A stretch of 64,000 bases of DNA from Nevskia sp035651715 (GCA_035651715.1 DASRFD010000150.1:174657-238656), one strand, 5' to 3'; shown: positions 17,042-29,789, counted from the stretch's first letter. The notes: a model not told the origin generated them from the letters alone. Numbers and translations: made by a program.

Positions 17042-18871
<1,830 letters not shown>

Positions 18872-19152
18872 GAGGCTTGCTGTCCGGTGAAGCGGCCGGG
18901 CGGCCGGATGGCTTGCATTTTAAGGGATTTGGGACTGGGACCCCCGTAGCCAGCCCTTGCGACGCCGGCCGGCAGGGCCGAGAGCAGGGCCGGGCAGGCG
19001 GGATTGGGGTGAAACAGGTGGCCCCGCCCGCCTGCGGCGCGCTCTCCGCAGGGGCCGCTCCCACAGGCGGCAGGCGCGCGTCTGCGGCGCCGGCCGGAAC
19101 TGGGTCGCGCCCCTCGCCTCGCCCATCGAACCGGGCGGGAGGGGCGCAGCCG

Positions 19153-20526
19153 CTATTTCTTCTTCACCGGCTTCTTCCACCCCGGGAAGGAGCGCTGCTC
19201 GCGGGCGCGGCAGATGGTCAGGGCGTCTTCGGGCGCGTCGCGGGTGATGGTGCTGCCGGCGGCGATGTAGGCGCCGCGGCCCACCACCACCGGGGCGACG
19301 AGCTGGCTGTCGGTGCCGATGAAGACGTCGTCGCCGATGATGGTGGCGTGCTTGTTGGCGCCGTCATAGTTGCAGGTGATGACGCCGGCGCCGATGTTGA
19401 CGCGCTCGCCCACGGTGGCGTCGCCCACGTAGGCCAGGTGGTTGGCCTTGCTGCCCTCGCCCACCGTGCTCTTCTTGATCTCGACGAAGTTGCCGATGTG
19501 GACCTGGTCCGCCAGCTGGGCGCCGGGGCGCAGGCGGGCGTAAGGGCCGATGCGGCAGTCGCGGCCCACGTCGGCCTCGTCCAGCACGCTGTGCGACTCG
19601 ACGCGGGTGCCGCTGCCGAGCTTGACGTTGCGCAGCAGGGTGTAGGGGCCGATGTGGACGTTGTCGCCCAGCTCGACGATGCCCTCGAACACGCAGCCGA
19701 CGTCGACGAACACGTCGCGGCCGAAGTCCAGGCTGCCGCGCAGGTCGAAGCGCGCAGGGTCGGCCAGGTGCAGGCCGTCGCGCATCAGGCGCTCGGCCTT
19801 GAGCCGCTGGAAGCGGCGCTCGGCCTGGGCCAGCTGCAGGCGGTCGTTGACGCCCTCGGTCTCGTCGGGGTTGGCGGCGGTCACGCCCCGCACTTCCACG
19901 CCGTCCTTCGCCGCCAGGCCGGCGACGTCGGTGAGGTAATACTCGCCCTTGGCGTTGTCGTTCTTCACCTTGGAGAGCCAGCGCTTCATGCGCCGCGCCT
20001 GCGCGGCGACGAAGCCGGTATTGACCTCGGTGATGGCGCGCTGCCGGTCGTCGGCGTCCTTCTCCTCCACCACGCCGGTGATGCGGCGCTGGCCGTCGCG
20101 CAGGATGCGGCCGTAGCCGAAGGGGTTGGCCAGCTCGGCGGTGAGCAGGGCCATGCCGTCCTTGGCCGCCGCCACCAGCTGCTTCAGCGTCTCCGCCGCG
20201 ATCAGCGGCACGTCGCCGTAGAGCACCAGCACCAGGGCGCCGTCCGGCACGTGGGGAATGGCCTGCTGCACGGCGTGGGCGGTGCCCAGCTGCTGCTCCT
20301 GCACCACGGTGTTGACCTCGACATGGCCGCTGCTCTTGAGCCAGTCGCGCACCTGCTCGGCGCCATGGCCGAGCACCAGGTGGATGTCGGCGACGCCGGC
20401 GGCGCGCGCGGCCTCGAGCACGTGGCCGAGCATGGGCTTGCCGCCGACCGGGTGCAGCACCTTGGGCAGCGCGGACTTCATGCGCGTGCCCTGGCCGGCG
20501 GCGAGGATGACGGCGTGGACGTTCAT
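19153..20526 (-). CDS. glmU: bifunctional GlcN-1-P acetyltransferase/GlcNAc-1-P uridyltransferase GlmU
   Basis: 457 residues. The uridyltransferase half starts MNVHAVILAAGQGTRMKSALPKVLHPVGGKPM (LAAGxGTRMxSxLPK motif). The C-terminal half is a left-handed beta-helix acetyltransferase, with hexapeptides such as GDNVHIGPYTLLRNVKLG and the acetyl-CoA region KANHLAYVGDATVGERVNIGAG. It makes UDP-GlcNAc from the GlmS product after GlmM. The start at 20526 is the family start; the frame continues upstream to 20730 only as a shadow. It lies 276 bases beyond atpC, separated by the atp terminator, so it needs its own promoter. Confidence 0.97.
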   Translation of the reverse strand: MNVHAVILAAGQGTRMKSALPKVLHPVGGKPMLGHVLEAARAAGVADIHLVLGHGAEQVRDWLKSSGHVEVNTVVQEQQLGTAHAVQQAIPHVPDGALVLVLYGDVPLIAAETLKQLVAAAKDGMALLTAELANPFGYGRILRDGQRRITGVVEEKDADDRQRAITEVNTGFVAAQARRMKRWLSKVKNDNAKGEYYLTDVAGLAAKDGVEVRGVTAANPDETEGVNDRLQLAQAERRFQRLKAERLMRDGLHLADPARFDLRGSLDFGRDVFVDVGCVFEGIVELGDNVHIGPYTLLRNVKLGSGTRVESHSVLDEADVGRDCRIGPYARLRPGAQLADQVHIGNFVEIKKSTVGEGSKANHLAYVGDATVGERVNIGAGVITCNYDGANKHATIIGDDVFIGTDSQLVAPVVVGRGAYIAAGSTITRDAPEDALTICRAREQRSFPGWKKPVKKK

Positions 20527-20747
20527 GCCGGGATTCCTGAAGAGGCTTGAAGAAGCGTCAATGATAGAGGGGGCGGCGGCGGGGTGCCCAGCCTGTCGGC
20601 GGGGGCCGACAGCGCGGGCGTTGCCCGCTGGCGACAAGGGCGCCCGGCGGACGCGGCGCTGTCGGGGTGCCGCAGCGCGTGGCTGCTGGTGATCACGGCG
20701 AAGTAGCCGCGCTTGGCGGGAGGCCTTCAAGCGGCCCCGGCGCCCAA

Positions 20748-20784
20748 TAAAAAAAGGCCGCGCGGATGGCTCCGGCGCGGCCTT
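20748..20784 (-). terminator. intrinsic terminator of the atp operon
   Basis: On the minus strand AAGGCCGCGC and GCGCGGCCTT form a 10-bp stem around an 11-base loop, followed by a run of T residues and ATTGGG. It starts 19 bases after the atpC stop codon. Confidence 0.9.
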
Positions 20785-20802
20785 GTTCAGACCGGGCGGC
20801 CC

Positions 20803-21219
20803 TCAGCGGTTCTTCTTGATCTTGTCGAGGAATTCCAGCAGCGCGGCGGCCTGGACCAGCTCGGCCTGGGCGCGGGCGAGGTCGATGTCGCTCTTGGCGT
20901 TGCTCATCGCTTCTTCGGCGCGCTGCTTGGCCTTCTGCGCGGCGGCTTCGTCTACGTCCTTGGCGCGCAGGGCGGTGTCGGCCAGCACGGTGACCAGGTG
21001 CGGCTGCACCTCGAGGATGCCGCCGCCGACGAAGAAGGCGTGCTCTTCGCCGTTCTCGTCCTTGACGCGCACCGCGCCGGGCTTGAGCCGGGTCAGCAGC
21101 GGGGCGTGGCGCGGCGCGATGCCGACCTCGCCCATCTCCGCCGGGGCGAAGACCATCGCGGCCTCGCCCTGGTGGATCTGGCCTTCGGCCGAAACGATGT
21201 CTACGTGAATGCTTGCCAT
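20803..21219 (-). CDS. atpC: ATP synthase F1 epsilon subunit
   Basis: 138 residues. The N-terminal beta-sandwich carries the family segment ASIHVDIVSAEGQIHQGEAAMVFAPAEMGEVGIAPRHAPLLTRLKPGAVRV, and the C-terminal part (from about residue 90) is the two-helix inhibitory domain (QKAKQRAEEAMSNAKSDIDLARAQAELVQAAALLEFLDKI). It couples rotor to F1 and restrains ATP hydrolysis. It is the last gene of the atp operon, 82 bases after atpD, with an intrinsic terminator just behind it. Confidence 0.95.
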   Translation of the reverse strand: MASIHVDIVSAEGQIHQGEAAMVFAPAEMGEVGIAPRHAPLLTRLKPGAVRVKDENGEEHAFFVGGGILEVQPHLVTVLADTALRAKDVDEAAAQKAKQRAEEAMSNAKSDIDLARAQAELVQAAALLEFLDKIKKNR

Positions 21220-21301
21220 TTCTTAGCCTCTCGGGAGGCGTCGGGCCCGGATGCCGAAGCCGCTGTTGCGCCTTCCGCCTCCCGCCTCCCGCCTCTCGGC
21301 T

Positions 21302-22717
21302 TTAGAGCTTCTTGGCCTTCTCGACCGCCTCGTCGATGCCGCCGACCATGTAGAACGCCTGCTCCGGCAGCGCGTCGTGCTTGCCGTCGACGATCTCGCG
21401 GAAGCCGCGGATGGTCTCCTTGAGCGAGACGTACTTGCCCGGCGAGCCGGTGAACACTTCGGCGACGTGGAAGGGCTGCGACAGGAAGCGCTGGATCTTG
21501 CGGGCGCGGGCGACGATGCGCTTGTCGTCCTCGCTCAGTTCGTCCATGCCCAGGATCGCGATGATGTCCTTCAGCTCCTTGTAGCGCTGCAGCACGCCCT
21601 GCACGTCGCGGGCGGTGTTGTAGTGGTCGGAACCGAGCACGTTCGGGTCGAGCTGGCGGCTGGTGGAGTCGAGCGGGTCCACGGCCGGGTAGATGCCCAG
21701 GGCCGCGATGTCGCGCGACAGCACCACGGTGGCGTCGAGGTGGGCGAAGGTGGTGGCGGGGCTGGGGTCGGTAAGGTCGTCCGCCGGCACGTACACGGCC
21801 TGGATCGAGGTGATCGAGCCCTTCTTGGTGGAGGTGATGCGCTCCTGCAGCACGCCCATTTCCTCGGCCAGGGTCGGCTGGTAGCCCACCGCCGACGGCA
21901 TGCGGCCGAGCAGCGCGGACACCTCGGTGCCGGCCAGGGTGTAGCGGTAGATGTTGTCGACGAAGAACAGCACGTCGCGGCCCTCGTCGCGGAAGTACTC
22001 GGCCATGGTCAGGCCGGTCAGCGCCACGCGCAGGCGGTTGCCGGGCGGCTCGTTCATCTGGCCGTACACCATCGCCACCTTGGACTCGGGCAGGTTGTCC
22101 TGCACGATGACCTTGGCGTCGGACATTTCGTGGTAGAAGTCGTTGCCTTCGCGGGTGCGCTCGCCCACGCCGGCGAACACCGACAGGCCGGAGTGCTCGG
22201 TGGCGATGTTGTTGATCAGCTCCAGCATGTTCACGGTCTTGCCCACGCCGGCGCCGCCGAACAGGCCGACCTTGCCGCCCTTGGCGAACGGGCAGAGCAG
22301 GTCGATGACCTTGATGCCGGTTTCCAGCAGCTCGGTGGAGCCGGACTGGTCTTCGTAGCTGGGGGCGTCGCGGTGGATGGCCCAGTGCTGCTCGGACTTG
22401 ACCTCGCCGCGCTCGTCGATCGGCTCGCCCAGCACGTTCATGATGCGGCCCAGGGTGGCCTTGCCCACCGGCACCGAGATCGGCGCGCCGGTGTTCTGCG
22501 CCACCAGGCCGCGCTTGAGGCCTTCGGAAGAGCCCAGGGCGATGGTGCGGACCACGCCGTCGCCCAGCTGCTGCTGCACTTCCAGCGTCAGGGCGGTGCC
22601 GTCGATCTTCAGCGCGTCATAGATGTTGGGAACGGCGTCGCGCGGGAATTCCACGTCGACCACTGCGCCGATGATCTGGACAATCTTGCCGGTGCTCATC
22701 TGTCTTTCCTCTTCCAA
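21302..22717 (-). CDS. atpD: ATP synthase F1 beta subunit
   Basis: 471 residues. The catalytic P-loop is GGAGVGKT (about residues 158-165), with GERTREGNDFYHEM and VFAGVG near it and the DELSEDD lever region (DELSEED in most bacteria) in the C-terminal part. This subunit holds the three catalytic sites of F1. Gene order atpG-atpD-atpC is canonical, and the 48-base gap after atpG contains a GGAAGAGGAAAGAC ribosome site. Length is usual. Confidence 0.97.
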   Translation of the reverse strand: MEEERQMSTGKIVQIIGAVVDVEFPRDAVPNIYDALKIDGTALTLEVQQQLGDGVVRTIALGSSEGLKRGLVAQNTGAPISVPVGKATLGRIMNVLGEPIDERGEVKSEQHWAIHRDAPSYEDQSGSTELLETGIKVIDLLCPFAKGGKVGLFGGAGVGKTVNMLELINNIATEHSGLSVFAGVGERTREGNDFYHEMSDAKVIVQDNLPESKVAMVYGQMNEPPGNRLRVALTGLTMAEYFRDEGRDVLFFVDNIYRYTLAGTEVSALLGRMPSAVGYQPTLAEEMGVLQERITSTKKGSITSIQAVYVPADDLTDPSPATTFAHLDATVVLSRDIAALGIYPAVDPLDSTSRQLDPNVLGSDHYNTARDVQGVLQRYKELKDIIAILGMDELSEDDKRIVARARKIQRFLSQPFHVAEVFTGSPGKYVSLKETIRGFREIVDGKHDALPEQAFYMVGGIDEAVEKAKKL

Positions 22718-22765
22718 TCTCTTTGTCGCCGGCGCTTCGCGCCGGCACGAAATCCAATGCCGTAA

Positions 22766-23635
22766 TTAAACCGCCGCCGCGCCGCCCACGATTTCCGACA
22801 GTTCCTTGGTGATGCTGGCCTGTCGGGCCTTGTTGTAGGCGAGCTGCAGGCTGTTGATGATCTTGCCGGCGTTGTCGGTGGCGGCCTTCATCGCCACCAT
22901 GCGCGCCGACTGCTCGGAGGCGGAGTTCTCCACCACCGCCTGGTACACCTGCGACTCGATGTAGCGGGTCAGCACCGTATCGAGCAGCTCGGTGGCGTCC
23001 GGCTCGTAGATGTAGTCCCAGGGGGAGTTGCCCTTGAGCGTGCCCTCTTCCGAGGCGACCGACAGCGGCAGCAGCTGGCGCACGGTCGGCTTCTGCGTCA
23101 TGGTGTTGACGAACTGGTTCGACACCAGGAACACGCGGTCCACGGCGCCTTCGCGGTAGGCGTCGGTGGCGACCTTGATGGTGCCGAGCAGCTGCTCCAG
23201 GTGCGGCCTGTCGCCGAGGTGGGCGACCTGCGCCGCCACCTTGCCGCCGACGCGCTTGAAGAAGCCGACGGCCTTGTTGCCGATCAGCGCGTACTCGGCC
23301 TCGACGCCCTTTTCCTTCCAGTCGCGGATGTGGCGCACCACGGCGCGGAACAGGTTGGTGTTGAGGCCGCCGCACAGGCCGCGGTCGCTGGACACCACGA
23401 TGAAGGCGACGCGCTTGACCTCGCGCTCCACCAGGTACGGGTGCTTGTACTCCGGGTTGGCCTGCGCCAGGTGGCCGACGGTGCGCAGGATCTTGGCGGC
23501 GTAGGGGCGCGCCTGGACCATGCGCTCCTGCGCCTTGCGCATCTTCGACATCGCCACTTTTTCCATCGCACGGGTGATCTTCTGCGTGTTCTTCACGCTC
23601 TTGATCTTGGTGCGGATTTCCTTTGCGCCGGCCAC
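22766..23635 (-). CDS. atpG: ATP synthase F1 gamma subunit
   Basis: 289 residues, forming the central stalk. The conserved start (AGAKEIRTKIKSVKNTQKITRAMEKVAMSKM) and end (ARQASITKELSEIVGGAAAV) make the coiled coil inside the alpha3beta3 ring; SSDRGLCGGLN is at about residues 78-88. It is eighteen bases from the end of atpA. Confidence 0.97.
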   Translation of the reverse strand: MAGAKEIRTKIKSVKNTQKITRAMEKVAMSKMRKAQERMVQARPYAAKILRTVGHLAQANPEYKHPYLVEREVKRVAFIVVSSDRGLCGGLNTNLFRAVVRHIRDWKEKGVEAEYALIGNKAVGFFKRVGGKVAAQVAHLGDRPHLEQLLGTIKVATDAYREGAVDRVFLVSNQFVNTMTQKPTVRQLLPLSVASEEGTLKGNSPWDYIYEPDATELLDTVLTRYIESQVYQAVVENSASEQSARMVAMKAATDNAGKIINSLQLAYNKARQASITKELSEIVGGAAAV

Positions 23636-23653
23636 TGTCTTATCGCTCCGGGA

Positions 23654-25207
<1,554 letters not shown>

Positions 25208-25252
25208 AGCGTTATGCTCGGTTGAAAGTGCGAACGGTGCGCGGCGCGCACC

Positions 25253-25792
25253 CTACGAAGCAATTACTGCCTGGCGCAGCTGCGCCAGTTCGCCGGACAC
25301 GGAGCCGTCGATGACCAGGTCGCCGGCGCGGATCACCGCGCCCGCCACCAGCGCCGGGTCGGTCTTCCACGACACCTCCAGCTCGCGCGCCAGGCGCTTG
25401 CGCAGCGCGGCCAGCAGCGCCTGCTGCTGCGCCTCGCCGACCGCGGCGGCGGTGGTGATCTCGACCTCGACCCGCTTCTCCGCCTCGGCCCGCAGCGCCT
25501 CGTACTCCTCGGCGATGGCGGGCAGCGCCGCCAGGCGGTTGTTCTCCGCCAGCAGCCGCAAGAAGTTGCGCGCCTGCGCGTCGAGCTTGTCGCCCAGCGC
25601 CGCGGTCAGCACCGCCGCCACGTCGCCGCGCGACAGGCGCGGGTTGGCCAGCAGGGACGCGACCTGGGCGTCGGCGACGGCGCCGGCGAGGGTCTTGAGC
25701 GTCTGCGACCACTGCCCGAGCGAGCGGCCCTCGTGGGCCAGCTCGAACGCGGCCTTGGCGTAGGGACGTGCCAGCGTATGCAGCTCGGCCAT
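25253..25792 (-). CDS. atpH: ATP synthase F1 delta subunit
   Basis: 179 residues. The N-terminal helical bundle starts with TLARPYAKAAFELA; the C-terminal signature is DPALVAGAVIRAGDLVIDGSVSGELAQLRQ. It links F1 to the b-subunit stator. Only five bases separate it from atpF, so translation is probably coupled. Confidence 0.95.
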   Translation of the reverse strand: MAELHTLARPYAKAAFELAHEGRSLGQWSQTLKTLAGAVADAQVASLLANPRLSRGDVAAVLTAALGDKLDAQARNFLRLLAENNRLAALPAIAEEYEALRAEAEKRVEVEITTAAAVGEAQQQALLAALRKRLARELEVSWKTDPALVAGAVIRAGDLVIDGSVSGELAQLRQAVIAS

Positions 25793-25797
25793 GGGCT

Positions 25798-26268
25798 TTA
25801 GACCTGCGAAGCCAGCTCGTTCAACACGTCGGCGTGGGCCTTGGCGTCGATCTCGCGCTTGAGGATCTTCGTGGCGCCGGCGACCGCGAGGTCGCCGACC
25901 TGCTTGCGCAGGGCATCCTTCGCCTGCGTCACCTCGCGCTCGACCTCGGCGCGGCCGGAGGCGACGATGCGCGCCTTCTCCGTCTCCGCATCGCCCTTGG
26001 CCTGCTCGACGATCTGGCTGGCCTGCTTGTTGGCCGCGCCGACAATCTCCTGCGCCTGGACGCGGGCGGCCTTGAGGGCCTCCTCGCTCCTGGCGGAAGC
26101 ATCCTGCAGCGCCTTGCTGCCGCGTTCGGCGGCGGCCAGGCCTTCAGCGATGCGCGTCTCGCGGTCCTGCATCGCCTTGGTGATCGGCGGCAGGGCCAGC
26201 TTCATCGTCACCCACACGAAGACCGCGAAAGCGATCATCTGCAGGAGCAGTGTTGCATTGATATCCAT
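25798..26268 (-). CDS. atpF: ATP synthase F0 b subunit
   Basis: 156 residues with one N-terminal membrane helix (NATLLLQMIAFAVFVWVTMKL) followed by a long charged helix rich in Ala, Glu, Lys and Gln that forms the right-handed coiled-coil stator. The PPITKAMQDRETRIAEGLAAAE segment is conserved. One copy only, as in other proteobacteria of this type, so it works as a homodimer. Thirty-four bases follow atpE. Confidence 0.95.
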   Translation of the reverse strand: MDINATLLLQMIAFAVFVWVTMKLALPPITKAMQDRETRIAEGLAAAERGSKALQDASARSEEALKAARVQAQEIVGAANKQASQIVEQAKGDAETEKARIVASGRAEVEREVTQAKDALRKQVGDLAVAGATKILKREIDAKAHADVLNELASQV

Positions 26269-26302
26269 CGGATTCCCCGATTAAGGGATGTACGGGCAGG
26301 TC

Positions 26303-26560
26303 TTAGTGCGGCAGCTGGCCAACGAACGGGTTGGCGAACACGAAGAACATGCCGATACCGATGCCGACGAAGGTCACGGCGTCGAGCAGACCGGCGACCA
26401 GGAACATGCGGCCCAGCAGCATGCCGCCCAGTTCCGGCTGACGCGCGGTGCCTTCGATCAGCTTGCCGCCCAGCAGGCCGAAGCCGATGGCGGTGCCAGC
26501 GCCGCCCAGACCGAGGATGAGGCCGACGGCCAGCGCGGTGTGACTCAGAATCTCTTGCAT
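26303..26560 (-). CDS. atpE: ATP synthase F0 c subunit
   Basis: 85 residues, two transmembrane helices. Helix 1 carries GLGLGGAGTAIGFG-type small-residue packing; helix 2 carries the ion-binding carboxylate Asp60 in VAGLLDAVTFVGIGIG. An Asp without the Gln32/Ser66/Thr67/Tyr70-type sodium ligands points to proton coupling. The polar loop is ARQPE at residues 39-43. The ATG is preceded by TAGGAGACG, a good ribosome site, in line with the high output needed for the c-ring. Confidence 0.96.
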   Translation of the reverse strand: MQEILSHTALAVGLILGLGGAGTAIGFGLLGGKLIEGTARQPELGGMLLGRMFLVAGLLDAVTFVGIGIGMFFVFANPFVGQLPH

Positions 26561-26614
26561 GAAACGTCTCCTAAGGATGCTTAGTTGCTGCGGTGAAAGG
26601 GTTGAACGAATTCT

Positions 26615-27466
26615 TTAGTGATCGTCGCCGTGGCTCTGCGCGGCCGTGGACAGGTACACCACGGTCAGCACCGCGAACACGAACGCCTGCAGCGGAATGA
26701 CGATGACGTGGAAGCCGGCCCACAGCAGATCGGCGACGAAGCCGCCGGCGGCCAGCGCGGCCCCGCCGACGCCGTGGCGCGCCTGCGACAACAGCAGGGC
26801 GATCAGCACGAAGATCAGTTCGCCGGCGAACAGGTTGCCGAACAGTCGCAGCGCCAGCGACACCGGGCGGGCGATTTCCTCGACGATGCGCAGGACCAGG
26901 TTGACCGGAGCCAGCCAGGGGCCGAAGGGATGGGTCAGCACTTCTTTGAGGAAGCCGATCGGCCCCTTGAACATCACGTTGTAGACAACGATGAGGATGA
27001 ATACGCCCAGTGACAGGCCGAAGGTGATGTTGACGTCCGTTGAGGGCACGATGCGCAGGTGGCTCAGGCCGGCCTTGCCGGCGATGAACGGCAGCAGGTC
27101 GACCGGTACGATATCCATCAGGTTCATGAACAGAACCCAGGTGAAAATCGTCAGGGCCAGCGGCACGACCAGCGGGTTGGCGTGTGGGAACACGTCCTTG
27201 ACCATGTTCTGCCAGAACTCCAGCACCATCTCGATGAAGTTAAGCAGGCCGCTGCGCTTACCAGCGCGGGCGGTGGCGCCGGCCTTAAGCCAGATGAACA
27301 GGAACACGGAACCCAGCACCAGCGAAAAGATCACGCTGTCGAGGTTGAGCACCCAGAAGCCCTTGGCATCGGGGTTGAGCGTCATCGTGTGCAGGTCCAA
27401 CTTGAGGTTGGTCAAGTGGTGCAGAACGTAGGCGCCTGAACCTTCGTGCTCTTCTGCTGCCGCCAT
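26615..27466 (-). CDS. atpB: ATP synthase F0 a subunit
   Basis: 283 residues with five to six transmembrane helices. The essential arginine is in PVSLALRLFGNLFAGE; other signatures are FTWVLFMNLMDIVPVDLLP and FHVIVIPLQAFVFAVLTVVYL. The start MAAAEEHEGSG at 27466 fits the family; the frame runs to 27835 only as a shadow of atpI. It forms the proton half-channels next to the c-ring. Twenty bases follow atpI. Confidence 0.95.
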   Translation of the reverse strand: MAAAEEHEGSGAYVLHHLTNLKLDLHTMTLNPDAKGFWVLNLDSVIFSLVLGSVFLFIWLKAGATARAGKRSGLLNFIEMVLEFWQNMVKDVFPHANPLVVPLALTIFTWVLFMNLMDIVPVDLLPFIAGKAGLSHLRIVPSTDVNITFGLSLGVFILIVVYNVMFKGPIGFLKEVLTHPFGPWLAPVNLVLRIVEEIARPVSLALRLFGNLFAGELIFVLIALLLSQARHGVGGAALAAGGFVADLLWAGFHVIVIPLQAFVFAVLTVVYLSTAAQSHGDDH

Positions 27467-27486
27467 AGCTGGAAACTCTGGATATC

Positions 27487-27876
27487 CTAGGAACTCGTCC
27501 CGAAATCGAACCCCAAGCGCGCCAAAACCAGCCAGTAGGCCAGCAAGCACGCCACGTAGGTCGACATCAGGGCCAGAAACTGTTGTGCGAACAACACCGC
27601 GCCCAGCCCGAACAGCAGCGCGGTCAAAGCAAACTTGCCGATCTCCCCCTGGTAGAACCTGCCCACCATTTGCCGGGGGTCCTGCGCCCTGCGCCCGAAC
27701 ACTCGATAGGCGAACCAGGCGGTCGGTATCAGCGCCACCAGCCCGCCGTACACTGCGGCGATCGCTTGGGGACGGCCCCACAACCCGCCCGTCGCCAGGG
27801 CCGAAAGTGCCAGGATTCCCAGTTGCACCAGGCATACCGCCCGTGCGATTGCTGCGCCGCGCAATTGGGTCCGCAT
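27487..27876 (-). CDS. atpI: ATP synthase assembly protein AtpI
   Basis: 129 residues, four hydrophobic helices (LVQLGILALSALATGGLW, AAVYGGLVALIPTAWFAYRVF, KFALTALLFGLGAVLF, QFLALMSTYVACLLAYWLVL). AtpI helps c-ring assembly and is the usual first, weakly conserved gene of the proteobacterial atp operon. The GRFYQGEIGKFALTALLFGLG motif is typical. The promoter at 27941-27970 lies just upstream. Confidence 0.9.
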   Translation of the reverse strand: MRTQLRGAAIARAVCLVQLGILALSALATGGLWGRPQAIAAVYGGLVALIPTAWFAYRVFGRRAQDPRQMVGRFYQGEIGKFALTALLFGLGAVLFAQQFLALMSTYVACLLAYWLVLARLGFDFGTSS

Positions 27877-27940
27877 TCTTTTCCGCCCCGGGTGACGATT
27901 TGATTACCTCGCTTACCGCGAAGCCACCAGCGGGATTGCG

Positions 27941-27970
27941 ATTTTAACGTTTCACAACAAACGGGGTCAA
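27941..27970 (-). promoter_or_regulatory. sigma-70-like promoter of the atp operon
   Basis: On the minus strand TTGACC (27965-27970) and TAAAAT (27941-27946) are 18 bases apart, in a locally AT-richer stretch about 65 bases before the atpI start. Nothing similar is seen elsewhere in the 160-base gap. Confidence 0.65.
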
Positions 27971-28036
27971 ACCCTGTACCACGGCCCGAAATTTCACATC
28001 CACGGTGTGTCAGGACCGGTACACCGGCGGACTTTT

Positions 28037-28825
28037 TCAGGGTTTCATGAACTTCTCGACCGCGCGCGCCAGCAGCGGACGCGGCGCCAGGCGGGTGAAC
28101 AGGGAGCCGGCGTGGCTGAGCGTTCCCGGCACCACCAGGCGCTTGCGCGCCAGCAGGCCCTTGAGCGCCTCGTTCACCACCAGCTGCGGGCTGACCACGC
28201 TGACGTTGGGAACCGTCTCGCGCAGGCCCGGCGCCCCGGTGGCCTCGAAGAACGGGGTCTCCACCGGCCCCGGGCACACCGCCATGACGTGCACGCCGCG
28301 GCCGCGCGTCTCGGCCCACAGCGCATCGGTGAACGACCAGACGAAGACCTTGCTGGCGCCGTACACCGCCATGTAGGGCAAGGGCTGGAACGCGGCCATC
28401 GAGGCGAGGTTGACGATGGCGCCGTGGCCGGCCTCGAGCATGCCGGGCAGGAAGCTGTGCGACAGGTCCACCACGGCGCCGGCGTTGAGCAGCAGCTCCT
28501 GCTGTTCGCGCTGCGGGTCCAGCGTCTCGAAGCGGCCCTTGGTGCCGAAGCCGGCGTTGTTGATCAGCAGGTCGATGTGCAGGCCGAGCTTGTCGGCGGC
28601 CTTTTTCAGCCCGGCGCCGGGCGACAGGGTGGCGAGGTCGGCGGCCAGCACCTCGACGCGGCGGCCGTGGGCCTGGGACAGGCGCTGGGCCAGGGCCTGC
28701 AGCTTGTCACGCGAGCGCGCCACCAGCACCAGGTCGCAGCCCCGGGCGGCGAGCGCTTCGGCAAAGTTTTCGCCGATGCCGCTGGAGGCGCCGGTGACCA
28801 GGGCGGTGCGGTAAGGGAAGGTCAT
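28037..28825 (-). CDS. short-chain dehydrogenase/reductase
   Basis: 262 residues. Classical SDR: cofactor motif TGASSGIG at residues 9-16 followed by ARSRDK, suggesting NADP preference; NNAG near 90; catalytic S in NLASMAAF and YxxxK in YMAVYGASK. The start at 28825 is preferred because the Rossmann strand begins right after it. It is close to the DltE/YqjQ type of SDR, whose substrates are not known. It sits between parB and atpI, where most gammaproteobacteria have nothing, so it is an insertion in a conserved block. Confidence 0.85.
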   Translation of the reverse strand: MTFPYRTALVTGASSGIGENFAEALAARGCDLVLVARSRDKLQALAQRLSQAHGRRVEVLAADLATLSPGAGLKKAADKLGLHIDLLINNAGFGTKGRFETLDPQREQQELLLNAGAVVDLSHSFLPGMLEAGHGAIVNLASMAAFQPLPYMAVYGASKVFVWSFTDALWAETRGRGVHVMAVCPGPVETPFFEATGAPGLRETVPNVSVVSPQLVVNEALKGLLARKRLVVPGTLSHAGSLFTRLAPRPLLARAVEKFMKP

Positions 28826-28943
28826 GGATGCGGTTCCTGGGAATTTTGATTTCGTGGTTGCCGCGGGGGCGGGTCCCGCGCCGCAGCCGGCCCGGGACAA
28901 GTTTCGCCGGAGAGAATAACGCCGGATGACTTCGAGCTGCGCT

Positions 28944-29789
28944 TCAGCGCAGCAGCTTCAGCAGCTTGTCCAGCTCGCTCTTGTCGGTGAAGCTGACCGT
29001 CAGCTTGCCGCGGCCGCTCTGGCTTTGCTTGACCTGCACCGGCAGGCCGACCTTGTCGCTCAGCTCCTGCTCCAGCGCGCTGCGGCCGTTGCGCCGCGGC
29101 GCGGCCTTGGCCGGCACCGGCTTGTGCGCCACCAGCAGCTCGGTCTGGCGCACCGACAGCTGCTGCGCCACCACCTGCTGCGCCAGCGCCAGCTGGCGCG
29201 CGCCGTCGACGGCGAGCAGCACCTTGGCGTGGCCGAGGGAGAGCTTGTCTTCGCGCACCAGGGACTGCACCCCGGCCTCGAGGTCGAGCAGGCGCAGCAG
29301 GTTGCTGACGGCGGCGCGCGAGCGGCCCACCGCCTCGGCGGTGAGCTCGTGGGTCAGGCCGCACTCGTCGATCAGCCGCTGCAGGGCCTCGGCTTCTTCC
29401 AGCGGGTTGAGGTCGGAGCGCTGGATGTTCTCGACCAGGGCCACCGCCATGGCGGTGCGGTCCGGGATCTGCCGCACCACGGCGGGGATGGTCTTGAGCC
29501 CGGCCATCTGCGCGGCGCGCCAGCGGCGCTCGCCGGCGACGATCTCGTAGCGGCCGCCGCCGGCCGGCCGCGCCACGATCGGCTGCACCACGCCCTGGGT
29601 GCGGATCGAGCTGGCCAGGGATTCGAGGGCTTCGGGATCGAACTTGCGGCGCGGCTGATGGCGGCCGGGGCCGAGCAGCCCGACCTCCAGCTCGCGCAAC
29701 TCGTCTCCGCCTTCGGCCTGGGTGGTCGGCGCAACGCTGCCGAGCAGGGCGTCCAGCCCGCGGCCGAGCCCCCGTTTCTTGGTATTCAT
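28944..29789 (-). CDS. parB: chromosome-partitioning protein ParB
   Basis: 281 residues. The N-terminus has the KKRGLGRGLDALLG box that stimulates ParA ATPase. The CTP-binding ParB/Srx domain follows (LEVGLLGPGRHQPRRKF, then GERRWRAAQMAGL and ALVENIQRSDLNPLEEA), then the helix-turn-helix (TAEAVGRSRAAVSNLLRLLDL) and a C-terminal dimer domain. It loads at parS (consensus TGTTTCACGTGAAACA) and spreads as a CTP clamp. I saw no parS in this window. Its gene is separated from parA by a PH-domain gene. Confidence 0.95.
   Translation of the reverse strand: MNTKKRGLGRGLDALLGSVAPTTQAEGGDELRELEVGLLGPGRHQPRRKFDPEALESLASSIRTQGVVQPIVARPAGGGRYEIVAGERRWRAAQMAGLKTIPAVVRQIPDRTAMAVALVENIQRSDLNPLEEAEALQRLIDECGLTHELTAEAVGRSRAAVSNLLRLLDLEAGVQSLVREDKLSLGHAKVLLAVDGARQLALAQQVVAQQLSVRQTELLVAHKPVPAKAAPRRNGRSALEQELSDKVGLPVQVKQSQSGRGKLTVSFTDKSELDKLLKLLR

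Noticed and set aside
19031..19052. CCTGCGG/CCGCAGG hairpin between glmU and glmS as terminator
   Set aside because: Short stem without T-run; it belongs to a GGAGCGGCC-type dispersed repeat and cannot be called a terminator.
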